DNA of 42,039 bases. It comes from Rhodobacter sp. GTDB lineage: Bacteria > Pseudomonadota > Alphaproteobacteria > Rhodobacterales > Rhodobacteraceae. Positions 8,268-17,760 of the stretch are shown one piece after another. The stretch covers positions 1-42,039 of the forward strand of contig JAPOUP010000002.1 of NCBI GenBank assembly GCA_026708635.1, written 5' to 3'. Each line of letters opens with the position of its first letter. The stretch's first letter is position 1. Below the pieces are notes generated by a model that saw nothing but the letters and a program-made list of their open reading frames with translations, had not been told where the DNA came from and did no database searches. The position numbers and the translations under genes are program-made.

Positions 8268-8729
8268 ATGACACGCACGATCGATTACGGCAACCTGATG
8301 CACCGCGCGATGCGTGAACTGATCCGCAGTGTGCTAAGGGATGTTCAGAGCAACGGCCTTCCGGGCAATCATCATTTTTTCATAACTTTCGACACAACCC
8401 ATCCGAACGCCAGATTCGCCGCCTGGCTTGGCGAGCGTTATCCGAAAGAAATGACGGTCGTTCTGCAACACTGGTTTGATGCACTTGATGTTTCGGATGC
8501 TGGCTTCTCGGTGACCCTGAAATTCAGCGGAAAGCCTGAAGTCCTTTTCGTTCCTTTTGACGCGATCACGACATTCGCTGATCCTTCAGTCGAGTTCGGC
8601 CTTAGGTTCGAGACCGCGGCCGGTTCGGAAGAAGTGGAGGAGGCGCCCATGGACAGCGATCCCGACGAGGCGAAGCCCAAAGACGCGGAAATAGTTAGCC
8701 TCGACAGCTTTCGCGGCCCCCGAAAGTAA
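8268..8729 (+). CDS. sspB: SspB, ClpXP adaptor for tmRNA-tagged proteins
   Basis: Adaptor that binds the AANDN part of tmRNA-tagged proteins and tethers them to ClpX. It has 153 residues of the alphaproteobacterial SspB type. The folded domain (about residues 6-115) shows LMHRAMRELIRSVLRDVQ, GLPGNHHFFITFDT, RYPKEMTVVLQHWF and VPFDAITTFADPSVEFGLRF. An acidic flexible linker follows (EEVEEAPMDSDPDEAKPKD), ending in a short conserved C-terminal segment (EIVSLDSFRGPRK) expected to contact ClpX. Its substrate-tagging RNA, ssrA, is encoded 1.7 kb upstream on the same strand, with chrA between them. No strong ribosome binding site precedes the ATG. Confidence 0.93.
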   Translation: MTRTIDYGNLMHRAMRELIRSVLRDVQSNGLPGNHHFFITFDTTHPNARFAAWLGERYPKEMTVVLQHWFDALDVSDAGFSVTLKFSGKPEVLFVPFDAITTFADPSVEFGLRFETAAGSEEVEEAPMDSDPDEAKPKDAEIVSLDSFRGPRK

Positions 8730-9076
8730 ACTGTGATATCGGCGGGCGATCATATATGAGAATGCGTTTCGGGCGAAACGCCTTGTGAGCGAGGGCAGGA
8801 AGTATCCGAAGACCGCGAAACCATGGCGACCAAACCCCATCTCTCCGCAAACCGTAACGCCATATCACGGAACTCGGGAATAATGCCTCTTGATATCAGA
8901 ATCTTAACCCGCCGCGTATGTCAACTTTGCGGAACTTCGGTTGAAGGTCAGCGACATGGAAGACGCTCGCCCTTGAAAGCAGGATTTGCGGACACGCGTT
9001 AGCCGCGACGGGATTGAACCGACAGGTTCGAGCCGATAGACCCAGCCAAAGACGCAATGCGCCGATGGAGTGAACC
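8730..9076. other. Intergenic region between sspB and fumC with one hairpin
   Basis: No gene seen. A hairpin GCGTTTC-GGGC-GAAACGC (8764-8781) about 35 bp after sspB may contribute to termination, but no run of T follows. I see no confident promoter for fumC. Confidence 0.45.
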
Positions 9077-10468
9077 ATGACCGCGACGCGCACGGAAACC
9101 GACAGTTTTGGTCCGCTTGAAGTCCCCACCGACCGCTACTGGGGAGCGCAGACCCAGCGCAGCCTGATGAACTTTCCGATAGGCTGGGAGAAACAACCCG
9201 CAGCCATAGTGAGAGCACTCGGTGTGATCAAACAGGCCTGCGCCGAGGCGAACAGGGACAGCGGCAGGCTGCGGCGGGAACTGGCCGACGCAATCATACA
9301 GGCGGCTTCCGAGGTCGCCGCCGGAGACCTTGACGACCATTTTCCGCTGGTCGTCTGGCAGACGGGTTCCGGCACCCAGTCCAATATGAACGCGAATGAG
9401 GTCATCGCAAACAGGGCGATCGAGATCATGGGAGGCGTGATCGGATCCAAGGATCCGGTGCATCCTAACGACCATTGCAACATGGGACAGTCATCGAACG
9501 ATACCTTTCCCACGGCCATGCATATCGCGACGGCGCTCACGGCACGGGATGTGACCTTGCCCGGTCTCGCGAAACTCGCCAGCGCCCTTGAAGGCAAGGT
9601 GAATGAGTTCGAAGGCATCATAAAAATCGGCCGTACGCACACTATGGACGCGACGCCGCTCACGCTGGCCCAGGAGTTCTCGGGTTACGCCCACCAGATC
9701 CGCAAGGGCATTGAACGCGTCGAGACCGCTCTCGCCGATGTCCACGAACTGGCCCAAGGCGGTACCGCCGTCGGCACCGGACTGAATTCACCTCCAGGCT
9801 GGGGCGAAACCGTCGCGGCGGGAATAGCACAGATTACCGACCTGCCTTTCGTGAGCGCGCCGAACAAGTTCGAGGCGCTCGCTGCGCATGACGCAATTGT
9901 CGGCATGTCCGGAGCGCTGAAAACGGTGGCCACGGGCCTTTACAAGATCGCCAATGACATTCGCCTGATGGGGTCCGGTCCACGTTGCGGTATAGGAGAA
10001 TTGCTGCTGCCGGAAAACGAGCCCGGCAGCTCCATCATGCCCGGCAAGGTCAATCCGACCCAAGTAGAGGCGATCACGCAGGTCTGCGCCCATGTGATGG
10101 GCAACGACGCCGCCATCGGATTCGCCGGATCCCAGGGGCATTTCGAACTGAACGTGTACAAACCGATGATCGCCTACAACGTATTGCAGTCGATGCAGCT
10201 AATTGGCGACGCCACCATAGCGTTTACCGATAACTGTGTTGTGGGTATCCGCGCCAATGAAGAACGTATCGGCGCGCTAATGCGCGAGTCCCTGATGCTA
10301 GTGACGGCGCTCGCCCCACGGATCGGTTACGACAACGCCACGGCTGTGGCGAAAGCGGCCCACAGGAACGGCACCACCCTGAAGGAAGAGGCGATCGGGC
10401 TCGGCTTCGTCGACGAGCGTGAGTTCGATGACACCGTGAAGCCCGAGAGGATGATCGGACCGAAATGA
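9077..10468 (+). CDS. fumC: Fumarate hydratase class II
   Basis: Iron-independent fumarase of the TCA cycle, interconverting fumarate and L-malate in the cytoplasm as a homotetramer. It has 463 residues, the standard class II length. The superfamily signature [13 protein letters not shown] is present, as are [34 protein letters not shown] (interrupted by none of the expected changes) and [16 protein letters not shown], which supply the active-site serine, histidine and threonine residues. It starts with [17 protein letters not shown], typical of FumC, and GGAG lies 6 nt before the ATG. A small ribbon-helix-helix gene follows within about 80 nt and may be cotranscribed. Confidence 0.97.
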   Translation: MTATRTETDSFGPLEVPTDRYWGAQTQRSLMNFPIGWEKQPAAIVRALGVIKQACAEANRDSGRLRRELADAIIQAASEVAAGDLDDHFPLVVWQTGSGTQSNMNANEVIANRAIEIMGGVIGSKDPVHPNDHCNMGQSSNDTFPTAMHIATALTARDVTLPGLAKLASALEGKVNEFEGIIKIGRTHTMDATPLTLAQEFSGYAHQIRKGIERVETALADVHELAQGGTAVGTGLNSPPGWGETVAAGIAQITDLPFVSAPNKFEALAAHDAIVGMSGALKTVATGLYKIANDIRLMGSGPRCGIGELLLPENEPGSSIMPGKVNPTQVEAITQVCAHVMGNDAAIGFAGSQGHFELNVYKPMIAYNVLQSMQLIGDATIAFTDNCVVGIRANEERIGALMRESLMLVTALAPRIGYDNATAVAKAAHRNGTTLKEEAIGLGFVDEREFDDTVKPERMIGPK

Positions 10469-10550
10469 ATAAGCCATGCGCTCCCCGGTCGACGCCCCCG
10501 GAACCCGCATACGAAACGGAAAGGCGCGTTCCCCCGCATGTCGGGAATCG

Positions 10551-10772
10551 GTGAACTCCCGACCCCAAAAACACTCCCTGACTCTGAAAGGGCATCGCAC
10601 GTCCGTTTCCCTCGAGCCGGAGTTCTGGGCCGAACTTCTTGAAAGTGCGCGGAGAAAATCCATTTCCATCAATTCTCTAGCGGCTGAAATTGATGCGTCA
10701 CGCGATCCCGGGACCGGTCTCGCGTCGGCAATCAGGCTCTATGTCCTGCGGGAACGTACCGATCGAACCTGA
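10551..10772 (+). CDS. Ribbon-helix-helix domain protein
   Basis: Small putative DNA-binding protein of the RHH family often found next to fumC in alphaproteobacteria. The core QKHSLTLKGHRTSVSLEPEF, followed by a two-helix stretch (WAELLESARRKSISINSLAAEI) and SAIRLYVL, matches this family; a beta-strand with TSVSLE would contact DNA. I chose a GTG at 10551 preceded by GGGA, giving 73 residues. An ATG at 10476 would add 25 residues with no family resemblance. Targets unknown; the position behind fumC suggests cotranscription rather than a known regulatory link. Confidence 0.75.
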   Translation: MNSRPQKHSLTLKGHRTSVSLEPEFWAELLESARRKSISINSLAAEIDASRDPGTGLASAIRLYVLRERTDRT

Positions 10773-10933
10773 ACATCGTATTTCCCGCTGGAAATTGGTC
10801 AAAGCTAACCACGCAACGATTCCGTAACCACGCTCCGTTACAGGATCCTAACCACGGTGCCGGCGTCAATCGAATCGCTGGAATCCCAACACCGGACTGC
10901 GATAGGAATGGATCGTAAGAAAGGAAGCCGGCA

Positions 10934-11800
10934 ATGATCTATGAAGACCGGTTGGGCTGGCTGGAGGCGCGACAGAAACGGGTGCTGCTATTCGGCATGT
11001 CAGGCCTCGGCAAGACCCATGTTTCGGCCATGCTGCGCGCGAACGGCGATTGGTACCATTATTCCGTCGACTATCGCATCGGCACCCATTACATGGGTGA
11101 GCATATCGTGGACAACTTCAAGCGGCAGGCCATGCAGGTGCCGTTTCTCAGGGACCTCCTGCTGTCAGACTCGATCTTCATCGGCTCGAACATCACATTC
11201 CACAATCTCAGCCCGCTCTCGACATACATGGGCAAGCCCGGCGATGAGGGCAAAGGGGGTCTTCCTTACGGGGAATACCGTCGAAGGCAGGCCCAACATG
11301 AGAGAGCCGAGAGAGCCGCGATGTGGGATACGTTTCGTTTCATCGATCGAGCGCGGGACGTTTATGGATATCCGCATTTCGTTTGCGATTCGAGCGGCTC
11401 CATCTGCGAGGTGGTCAATCCCGACGATCCGGAAGACCCGCTGCTCAAGGCCCTGGCCGACCGCGTCCTCATGGTTTGGATCAAGGGATCGGAAGCCTAT
11501 ACAGAGGAACTCATCCGCCGCTTTGACGCCGACCCAAAGCCGATGTACTATCAACCCGGGTTTATCGACGGCGCGTGGGCTGGATACCGTTCCGAAACCG
11601 GCGTTTCCGAGTCCAACGTCGATCCGGATGACTTCGTGCGTTGGACCTTTGCCCGTGCGCTTGCGCACAGACAGCCTCGCTATGCTTCCATAGCCCGCAA
11701 CTGGGGCGTGACGGTCACCGCCGACCAGATCGCCGATGTCCGCGATTCCGCGGATTTCCAGGCGCTTGTCGGGTCCGTGCTGCCTTCCCGAGCGACCTGA
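10934..11800 (+). CDS. P-loop ATPase/kinase-like protein, unknown function
   Basis: Predicted cytoplasmic P-loop NTPase of 288 residues. Walker A is GMSGLGKT (residues 21-28) right after a beta-strand (KRVLLF), so the nucleotide fold starts almost at the N-terminus. WYHYSVDYRIGTHYMGEHIV follows soon after, resembling the substrate-facing region of small-molecule kinases. FVCDSSGSICEVVN and DRVLMVWIKGS lie where the distal strands of such folds occur. A good ribosome binding site (AAGGA, 8 nt before the ATG) supports the start. Similar proteins annotated only as 'ATPase' are known in alphaproteobacteria. The substrate cannot be read from the sequence. metA follows 138 bp later, behind a structured leader. 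Confidence 0.8.
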   Translation: MIYEDRLGWLEARQKRVLLFGMSGLGKTHVSAMLRANGDWYHYSVDYRIGTHYMGEHIVDNFKRQAMQVPFLRDLLLSDSIFIGSNITFHNLSPLSTYMGKPGDEGKGGLPYGEYRRRQAQHERAERAAMWDTFRFIDRARDVYGYPHFVCDSSGSICEVVNPDDPEDPLLKALADRVLMVWIKGSEAYTEELIRRFDADPKPMYYQPGFIDGAWAGYRSETGVSESNVDPDDFVRWTFARALAHRQPRYASIARNWGVTVTADQIADVRDSADFQALVGSVLPSRAT

Positions 11801-11855
11801 AATCCGGACCTACGCGGGGAAACATGGCGGCGCGCGCGATGTCAGATGGCTTCCC

Positions 11856-11916
11856 GACGCAGAAAGGAAAACGGCGTGCTTCTGGCATATCTGCGTCCGT
11901 CGCGATATTGCGACGG
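11856..11916 (+). promoter_or_regulatory. Structured leader upstream of metA, candidate cis-regulatory RNA
   Basis: Two perfect helices abut one another. P1 pairs GACGCAGA (11856-11863) with TCTGCGTC (11890-11897) across a 26-nt loop. P2 pairs CCGTCGC (11897-11903) with GCGACGG (11910-11916) around the loop GATATT; the base at 11897 can belong to either helix. The loop sequence GATAT is complementary to ATATC at 11887-11891, which overlaps the P1 strand, so alternative folds are possible. P2 ends 22 nt before the metA ATG. It does not match the SAM-II aptamer that often precedes metA in alphaproteobacteria. Confidence 0.45.
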
Positions 11917-11938
11917 TTGAGTGATCAGGAAACGCGAG

Positions 11939-12862
11939 ATGCCCATCATTCTGCCGTCCAGCCTTCCAGCCTATAAAGCTCTGCGCGATGAGGGCGTGGC
12001 GGTCATGCCCGACACCCGGGCCAGACGTCAGGACATAAGACCCCTGCGGATCGGGCTATTGAACCTGATGCCCTCCAAAGTGAGAAAGCAGACGGAAATC
12101 CAGTTCAGCAGGCTGCTCGGCTCCACCCCCCTACAGATTGAACTCCAGCTCATCCGCATGACGGACTTCAGGCCCAAAGATATGGCCCCGGAATATCTGC
12201 GGGTCTTTTATCGCCCCTTCTCGGAGGTGCGCGGCGAGAAATTCGACGGCCTGATCATCACCGGCGCTCCCATTGAACACCTCCCGTTCGAGCAGGTCAC
12301 CTATTGGGAGGAGTTACAGGAGGTCATGAACTGGACCCTAACCAATGTGCATTCGACTTTCGGTGTCTGCTGGGGCGGGATGGCGATGCTCTGGCACTTC
12401 CATCGTGTCAGAAAACACCTGCTACCGCATAAGGCGTTCGGATGTTTCCAGCATCGAAACCTAGCACCCGGTTCACCGTATCTGCGGGGCTTCTCCGATG
12501 AATGCGTCGTACCGGTCAGCCGATGGACAATGGTGCGGAGGGCCGAAGCGGATGCGAAGGAACTCCAGACCTTACTGACGGGTTCCGAGGAGTTCGGTCC
12601 CTGCCTGATACAGGATCGCCGTCATCGTGCCCTGTATGTATTCAATCATTTCGAATATGACCGGGACACGCTCAAGGGGGAATATGACCGCGACATCGCG
12701 GCAGGCAGGCCGGTCAACATTCCCGGGAACTACTTTCCGGACGACGATCCGTCGAGAACTCCACGCAACAGCTGGCGCAGCCACGCGTATCTACTCTACG
12801 GCAACTGGATCAATGAAATCTATCAGACCACCCCTTACGATACCGATCTCATCGGATCCTGA
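11939..12862 (+). CDS. metA: Homoserine O-acyltransferase MetA, predicted acetyl-CoA type
   Basis: First committed enzyme of methionine synthesis, acylating homoserine. It has 307 residues from the ATG at 11939, which has AGGAA 8 nt upstream; the frame is open six codons earlier. The glutamine-amidotransferase-like catalytic set is visible: Cys144 in [11 protein letters not shown], His237 and Glu239 in FNHFEYD (E. coli Cys142, His235, Glu237). The acyl-donor motif reads GAPIE; the glutamate (residue 113) corresponds to E. coli Gly111. Glycine there goes with succinyl-CoA use and glutamate with acetyl-CoA use in characterised family members, so O-acetylhomoserine is the predicted product despite the usual succinyltransferase label. 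The end ([19 protein letters not shown]) is typical. Confidence 0.95.
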   Translation: MPIILPSSLPAYKALRDEGVAVMPDTRARRQDIRPLRIGLLNLMPSKVRKQTEIQFSRLLGSTPLQIELQLIRMTDFRPKDMAPEYLRVFYRPFSEVRGEKFDGLIITGAPIEHLPFEQVTYWEELQEVMNWTLTNVHSTFGVCWGGMAMLWHFHRVRKHLLPHKAFGCFQHRNLAPGSPYLRGFSDECVVPVSRWTMVRRAEADAKELQTLLTGSEEFGPCLIQDRRHRALYVFNHFEYDRDTLKGEYDRDIAAGRPVNIPGNYFPDDDPSRTPRNSWRSHAYLLYGNWINEIYQTTPYDTDLIGS

Positions 12863-13142
12863 GATAGAATTTCAGACGGTATCCGATCGGTCGTTGCGGC
12901 GATGTCCCTTCAGTCTCACCCTGCGGGCACCTAGACTCGCACGGCCCCCGGTCATTGAGCGGTCAGCGACCGGGTTGGCGGTTCCGGTACGGATCCCGAG
13001 GACCGTACACTTCCCGCGCATCGCCGGGTTCGTCCAATTTCCGGCGGCACCGGTCGGACGCGAAGACTCAACCCGGAGCCGTGGCATGGCAGACGCACCA
13101 ATGTCCGGGTTCGTACACCGGCCATATCAATTGCGGTGATCG

Positions 13143-13760
13143 ATGCCCAAACGCGGTTACCATCACGGCAATCTACGCCAGGCGCTGGTCGATGCGGCGC
13201 TTGAACTGATCGGAACCAGGGGACCGACAGGCTTTACGCTTAGCGAGGCGGCCAAACAGGCGGGAGTGACGCCCGCGGCCGTCTACAGACATTTCGAGGG
13301 TCGCGAGGATCTGATCGCCGAGGCCGCACGGCAGGGTTATGAGATCTTCGCCGATCTAATGGAATTCGCCTACGAATCCGGACAACCCTCCGCCCTGTCC
13401 TCACTCGAAGCTACGGGCCGGGCCTATCTGGCATTCGCCCGCAAATACCCCGGCCATTACGTCGCGATGTTCGAAAGCGGCATCTCGGTGAACCGCACAG
13501 CGGAACTGGCAACGGTTTCTTCCCGCGCGAACCGTGTCCTCGAGAGGGCGGCCGCAGGCCTGTGTCAGCAGGGTCCACCGGACAGACGTCCGCCCTCAAC
13601 AATGTTCTCGGCCCATATCTGGGCGATGAGCCACGGGGTGGTTGAGCTGTTCGCGCGTGGTGCCGCGGGCAGTCGATGCCCTTTTCCTCCAGATGAACTC
13701 CTGGAAGCCGGGATAGGAATCTACCTCCGCGGTCTGGGCCTTGTGCCCCCAGACGAATGA
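13143..13760 (+). CDS. TetR/AcrR-family transcriptional regulator
   Basis: 205-residue one-component regulator. Residues about 5-55 form the TetR DNA-binding domain (YHHGNLRQALVDAALELIG, FTLSEAAKQAGVTPAAVYRH, FEGREDLIAEAARQGYE). The C-terminal ligand and dimerisation domain contains AFARKYPGHYVAMFESG and WAMSHGVVELFARG, resembling the WHG-type TetR C-terminal domain. The ligand is unknown. It is a solitary plus-strand gene, 280 bp after metA and convergent with rne, so its target cannot be inferred from position and autoregulation is only a guess. I found no obvious operator palindrome in front of it. Confidence 0.9.
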   Translation: MPKRGYHHGNLRQALVDAALELIGTRGPTGFTLSEAAKQAGVTPAAVYRHFEGREDLIAEAARQGYEIFADLMEFAYESGQPSALSSLEATGRAYLAFARKYPGHYVAMFESGISVNRTAELATVSSRANRVLERAAAGLCQQGPPDRRPPSTMFSAHIWAMSHGVVELFARGAAGSRCPFPPDELLEAGIGIYLRGLGLVPPDE

Positions 13761-14191
13761 TGCTGGATTACCGGAAGTAAGCGAAAGGGCGTGTGATCAT
13801 GCCGAATGGAGCGCGACCGACGGCGCTGGAGGCCTCGTAGGTCCCCAAAAGACCGGAAACCGGCCTAAGGACGGGGATTCCGGGACGTACGGTGTTCCGG
13901 ATGTCGCCTGACAGCCAGCTTGACGGCGGAGACCGCGTCCATTCTCTCCGCGTCGGCCCAAGCCTCGAGCCCGCCCGTCCCGGTGCCGCGCACCCGCACA
14001 CGGACCATTTTTTGGGCGGGTGTATCCCGGATATTGATGCATGCTCGTTTTGCACCGTTCTCCCGTTTGGCCGGCAAAAATAGGGGACTTCCGCTCGATT
14101 ATGGCCAGTGAAAAGCGGCCAGATGAGCCGATTGTCAATAATCCTGGAGGCACTCGCTAAAGGCTCTTCCGGGGCCAACAGCCAATATACG
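13761..14191. other. Convergent intergenic region between tetR and rne
   Basis: About 430 bp between two converging genes. Several open frames exist on both strands, but none has protein features, a ribosome binding site or a recognisable family pattern. I found no clear intrinsic terminator. Confidence 0.4.
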
Positions 14192-16786
14192 TCACTCCCG
14201 CATTTTCCACCAACCCCGCCGCCCCGGCTTGGCTGGATCATGTCGAATGTCGCCCGATCCTGGGTCGGGCAGCGCGACCTGAAGGGCAACCGCGCCCGGA
14301 TCCTCTCCCGAATCGGGAACACCCGGTGAATTGGTGGGATCTGAATCAATCAAGATTCCAGGCCCGGCCTCCCGTATCGCGACTTCGGACTCAAGCGACT
14401 CCCGCGGGCCTGACGGCTCGACCTCCAGCCCAACGAAGGAATCCCGCGTCTCCGTCGGCCCGAGTGCGGTGTCCGGTTCCGAATCGGCCTTGTTAACGTC
14501 TTGGGTCTGCCCTCCCGAGTTCCTGCCGGTCTTGCCCGAACGCTTACGCCTGGATCTCCTCGCCTTTTTTTCCCGTTCGGCGACAGGCGCGGAGGCTTCC
14601 GACGGGTCCGCCGCGTTCCCCGCACCGGACTTCGCGTCAGCCGACTGTTCCGTCGCCGACTTCGACTTCCTCGGCCGCGAGCGGCGGCGGCCGGTGGACC
14701 GCTTCCCTTCCGCGCCACCATCGGCCGGAGTTCCGGCCGACTCGGCATCCGGGGCGCTAACGGCATCATCCTCAGGACCGCGACCGCGTTCAGGGTTGTC
14801 GGAGCCTGGAATCATCGATGCCGCGACAGAAACGACGGAATTGCCTCGCAACGACTTCCGGGTCTCGGAACTGAACTTACCCAACGTATACTCCGGTGAG
14901 ACCATTGCCGCATCGGCCTCGATCTGAACCGAAATACCATAACGGCTCTCGATTCCCGCCAAATGCTCGCGTTTCTTATTGATCAGAAAATTCACGATGC
15001 CCACGGGCGCCCTGAGCAATATTTCCCGCTGGCGGCGACGAGCCCCTTCCTCCTCCAGCTGACGCAGAAGGCTAAGCGCGAGACTCTCGTTAGACCTGAC
15101 ACGTCCGGTACCATGACAGGACTCGCATGGCTGGGTTGTGACCTCAATCATACCCAGACGTTGACGCTGGCGCGACATCTCAAGAAGCCCGAAGCCCGAG
15201 ATTTGCCCGACCTGGATCCGCGCACGATCGGACTTGAGCCCGTCCTTGAAACGCTTTTCGACAGCGGCGTTGTTACGGCGTTCATCCATATCGATGAAAT
15301 CGATCACGATGAGCCCCGCGAGATCCCGCAGCCGAAGCTGCCGGGCTATCTCTTCCGCCGCCTCTAGGTTTGTCCTCAGCGCCGTCTCCTCGACCGAACC
15401 TTCCCTGGTCGCCCTACCCGAGTTCACGTCGATCGCCACCAGCGCTTCGGTTACGCCAATCACGATATAGCCACCCGATTTGAGCTGAACCGTCGGACTG
15501 TACATCGAGGAGAGCTGGCTTTCGACTTGATGGCGGACGAAAATCGGCAAAGGATCCTGGTAAGACCTGACGTTCTTCACGTGAGACGGCATAAGCATCT
15601 TCATGAAGTCCTTCGCCGTCCTGTACCCGGTATCGCCCTCCACCAGCACCTCGTCGATCTCGCGACCGTAGAGATCACGGATCGACCGCTTGATCAGGTT
15701 ACCTTCCTCGTAGATCTGCACCGGAGCGATGGAGTTGAGCGTGAGTTCCCGTATCTGTTCCCACAGCCGCTGCAGGAAGTCATAGTCGCGCTTGATCTCG
15801 GATTTCGTCCGTTTGGCACCAGCCGTGCGGATGATGAGCCCCGCTCCTTTTGGAACATCAAGTTTCGATGCTATCTCCTTGAGCTTGCTTCTATCCGGAG
15901 CGTTTGTGATCTTCCGGCTAATGCCACCGCCACGCGCGGTGTTAGGCATCAGGACGCAGTAACGTCCCGCAAGGCTTATATAGGTTGTCAAGGCCGCGCC
16001 CTTGTTTCCCCGCTCTTCTTTGATCACCTGGACAAGCAGGATTTGCCGAACCTTGATCACCTCCTGGATTTTGTAGGGGCGCGGACGGTTTTTGCGTGGC
16101 TGCCGGATTTCCTCGGCCTCGTCACCCGATATGGATTCTATCCGGTCATCCCGATCCGTCGGATCCGCGTTGTCGTTCCCGTCCGCTCCAGCCCGGTCCA
16201 CATCGGTTACGTCACCCGTGGTGATGTGCTCCGTCGTATCGGCGATGACGGTATCGTCCGGTTTCGCGGTCCGGTCATCCGCTCCGTCCGGATTTCCCTC
16301 GACATCCTTAGTATCCGCCCCGCCCGATTCCGCGTCGAGGTCAATCACGCCCATTCCAGAGATCTCATCAGGCGCCGCGGTCGAAGTTTTAACGGAATCC
16401 CGCGAACTCAACGTCTGGACCCTGGATTTCGAGCGGCGCCGGCGTGAAGGCCTGGCGTTGCCGCCCTCGACGTCTGATTCCGCCGCCTGGATCCGGTCAA
16501 GAGCCTCTTCTTCAGCGAGAATCGCCTGTCGGTCAGCCACCGGAATCTGGTAATAGTCCGGATGGATCTCCGAAAACGCCAGAAATCCGTGGCGACTCCC
16601 GCCGTAGTCGACAAACGCGGCCTGAAGCGAAGGTTCTACCCGCGTGATCTTTGCCAGATAGATGTTGCCCGCAAGCCGAAGCCTGCTCGCGGTCTCGAAA
16701 TCGAATTCCTCGACCTTTCTCCCGTCCGCCACCACAACCCGGGTCTCCTCCGGGTGGGTGGCGTCGATAAGCATTTTCTTTGCCAT
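14192..16786 (-). CDS. rne: Ribonuclease E
   Basis: Endoribonuclease of the RNA degradosome, acting in mRNA decay and in rRNA and tRNA processing; it probably also matures the two-piece tmRNA precursor. It has 864 residues. The N-terminus (MAKKMLIDATHPEETRVVV) leads into an S1 domain (GNIYLAKITRVEPSLQAAFV), split by an acidic, low-complexity insertion at about residues 100-240, as in other alphaproteobacteria. The catalytic DNase I-like part has AIDVNSGRATREGSVEETA and GLIVIDFIDM with the metal-binding aspartates. The Zn-link is CESC (about residue 555; CPxC is more usual). A disordered charged tail of about 220 residues, rich in Arg, Lys, Asp and Glu, ends in GRRGWW. The gene lacks a near neighbour on its 5' side (980 bp gap). 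Confidence 0.96.
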   Translation of the reverse strand: MAKKMLIDATHPEETRVVVADGRKVEEFDFETASRLRLAGNIYLAKITRVEPSLQAAFVDYGGSRHGFLAFSEIHPDYYQIPVADRQAILAEEEALDRIQAAESDVEGGNARPSRRRRSKSRVQTLSSRDSVKTSTAAPDEISGMGVIDLDAESGGADTKDVEGNPDGADDRTAKPDDTVIADTTEHITTGDVTDVDRAGADGNDNADPTDRDDRIESISGDEAEEIRQPRKNRPRPYKIQEVIKVRQILLVQVIKEERGNKGAALTTYISLAGRYCVLMPNTARGGGISRKITNAPDRSKLKEIASKLDVPKGAGLIIRTAGAKRTKSEIKRDYDFLQRLWEQIRELTLNSIAPVQIYEEGNLIKRSIRDLYGREIDEVLVEGDTGYRTAKDFMKMLMPSHVKNVRSYQDPLPIFVRHQVESQLSSMYSPTVQLKSGGYIVIGVTEALVAIDVNSGRATREGSVEETALRTNLEAAEEIARQLRLRDLAGLIVIDFIDMDERRNNAAVEKRFKDGLKSDRARIQVGQISGFGLLEMSRQRQRLGMIEVTTQPCESCHGTGRVRSNESLALSLLRQLEEEGARRRQREILLRAPVGIVNFLINKKREHLAGIESRYGISVQIEADAAMVSPEYTLGKFSSETRKSLRGNSVVSVAASMIPGSDNPERGRGPEDDAVSAPDAESAGTPADGGAEGKRSTGRRRSRPRKSKSATEQSADAKSGAGNAADPSEASAPVAEREKKARRSRRKRSGKTGRNSGGQTQDVNKADSEPDTALGPTETRDSFVGLEVEPSGPRESLESEVAIREAGPGILIDSDPTNSPGVPDSGEDPGAVALQVALPDPGSGDIRHDPAKPGRRGWWKMRE

Positions 16787-17726
16787 TCAGTTTCTCGGCA
16801 CCCAACTTCAAGCGCCGTGCCAGGTGGTACGGGTATGATCGTGGGGTGGCTTGTTCGGGCGACTATTCCCGCGCACGCAGATTCGCTCGGAACCCGCGTG
16901 GCCCGCCCGGAATGGTAAATCTGCTTTGCGCCTGTCATCGCGATTCGTCTCCGGCGCCGCCCAGCAAAATCCAGTCGGAACGCCTGCTCATGGTCCGGTC
17001 AGCATTGTGCTTCGGGACATTGCGCCGTCCCCGTGTCGGGTGCCCGACGGGGCTGGTCCGGATCTCCACCTACGGTGAATCGCGCGCAGCGGAGGGGACG
17101 GCCTGAATTTCTTCATGCGGTCCAGATCGCCGCATCTGACGTAAAACATAGAGTGAGCGGTCAGGAATTGCAACAGGGATGATCCACCGCCAGTGTTTCT
17201 CGGTAACTTCGCCTCCCGCCGAAAGGCGATTCCGAAGGGCGGACGCGACCGACAGGGACTACGCAGAGGCAATATTCATTCCTGCGGGCGGTCCGTTATT
17301 TTGCCCGCGACACAGTCCGCAGGTGTCGGTTCGACATGATCGTCGGTTTCCGGATCGCGAATACCATCAATCGCGTTCGGAAACCGATTCAGGTCTTCCT
17401 TGGGCAATAACGAAAACGCCGTCATTTCATAAGGGAACGGCACATGGAGATGATGTGTTCGGGAACCAGGTTCGGTCATGCAGGCTCATGACCCCGCCTC
17501 TCGGAGGATACCCTTCCGCTAACCGCCAGTGAGGGAATCGATCGCCCCGAATCCTCCCGGCCATGAATGGCCGGGGTATTGGAAATTTGTCTGAAAGCCG
17601 TTTCCCGCATTGTTGCGACGTCACGGATCCAGCGCGAAAATCTTTGCGGATGATTTTTCATGCCCCCGGCGCAAAAGTTCCGGAATGAGAAAATTTCGAT
17701 CACGGATAACCCCCGTTTGGTCGCTC
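16787..17726. other. Long rne upstream region with GC-rich inverted repeats
   Basis: Nearly 1 kb without a convincing gene, upstream of rne on the minus strand. It holds an imperfect hairpin at 17029-17052 (core GTCGGG/CCCGAC) and a perfect 8-bp one, CCCGGCCA/TGGCCGGG, at 17556-17575. RNase E mRNAs in other bacteria have long autoregulatory leaders, so part of this may be rne 5' UTR. One minus-strand frame at 17276-17479 encodes a 67-residue acidic peptide, but lacks family resemblance and strong start signals. Confidence 0.45.
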
Positions 17727-17760
17727 CCCCGCGTATTTCGCCGCGGGGCCGTCTGACGGC
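17727..17760. repeat. Tandem hairpins just after dctD
   Basis: Two perfect inverted repeats lie within 45 bp after the dctD stop codon: CCCCGCG/CGCGGGG (17727-17733/17742-17748) and GCCGT/ACGGC (17748-17760). No U tract follows on the minus strand, so they may act as 3'-end stabilisers or a weak terminator of the pur-dct transcript. Confidence 0.4.

Noticed and set aside
9000..9076. tRNA-like sequence before fumC (GGTTCGAGCC)
   Set aside because: A T-loop-like string only; no matching acceptor, D or anticodon stems.
11801..11938. SAM-II riboswitch before metA
   Set aside because: The conserved aptamer segments expected of SAM-II are not present; the helices seen do not fit its pseudoknot.
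17276..17479. Small acidic minus-strand ORF of 67 codons
   Set aside because: Plausible composition in its second half, but low third-position GC, no clear ribosome site and no family; mentioned only inside the intergenic entry.
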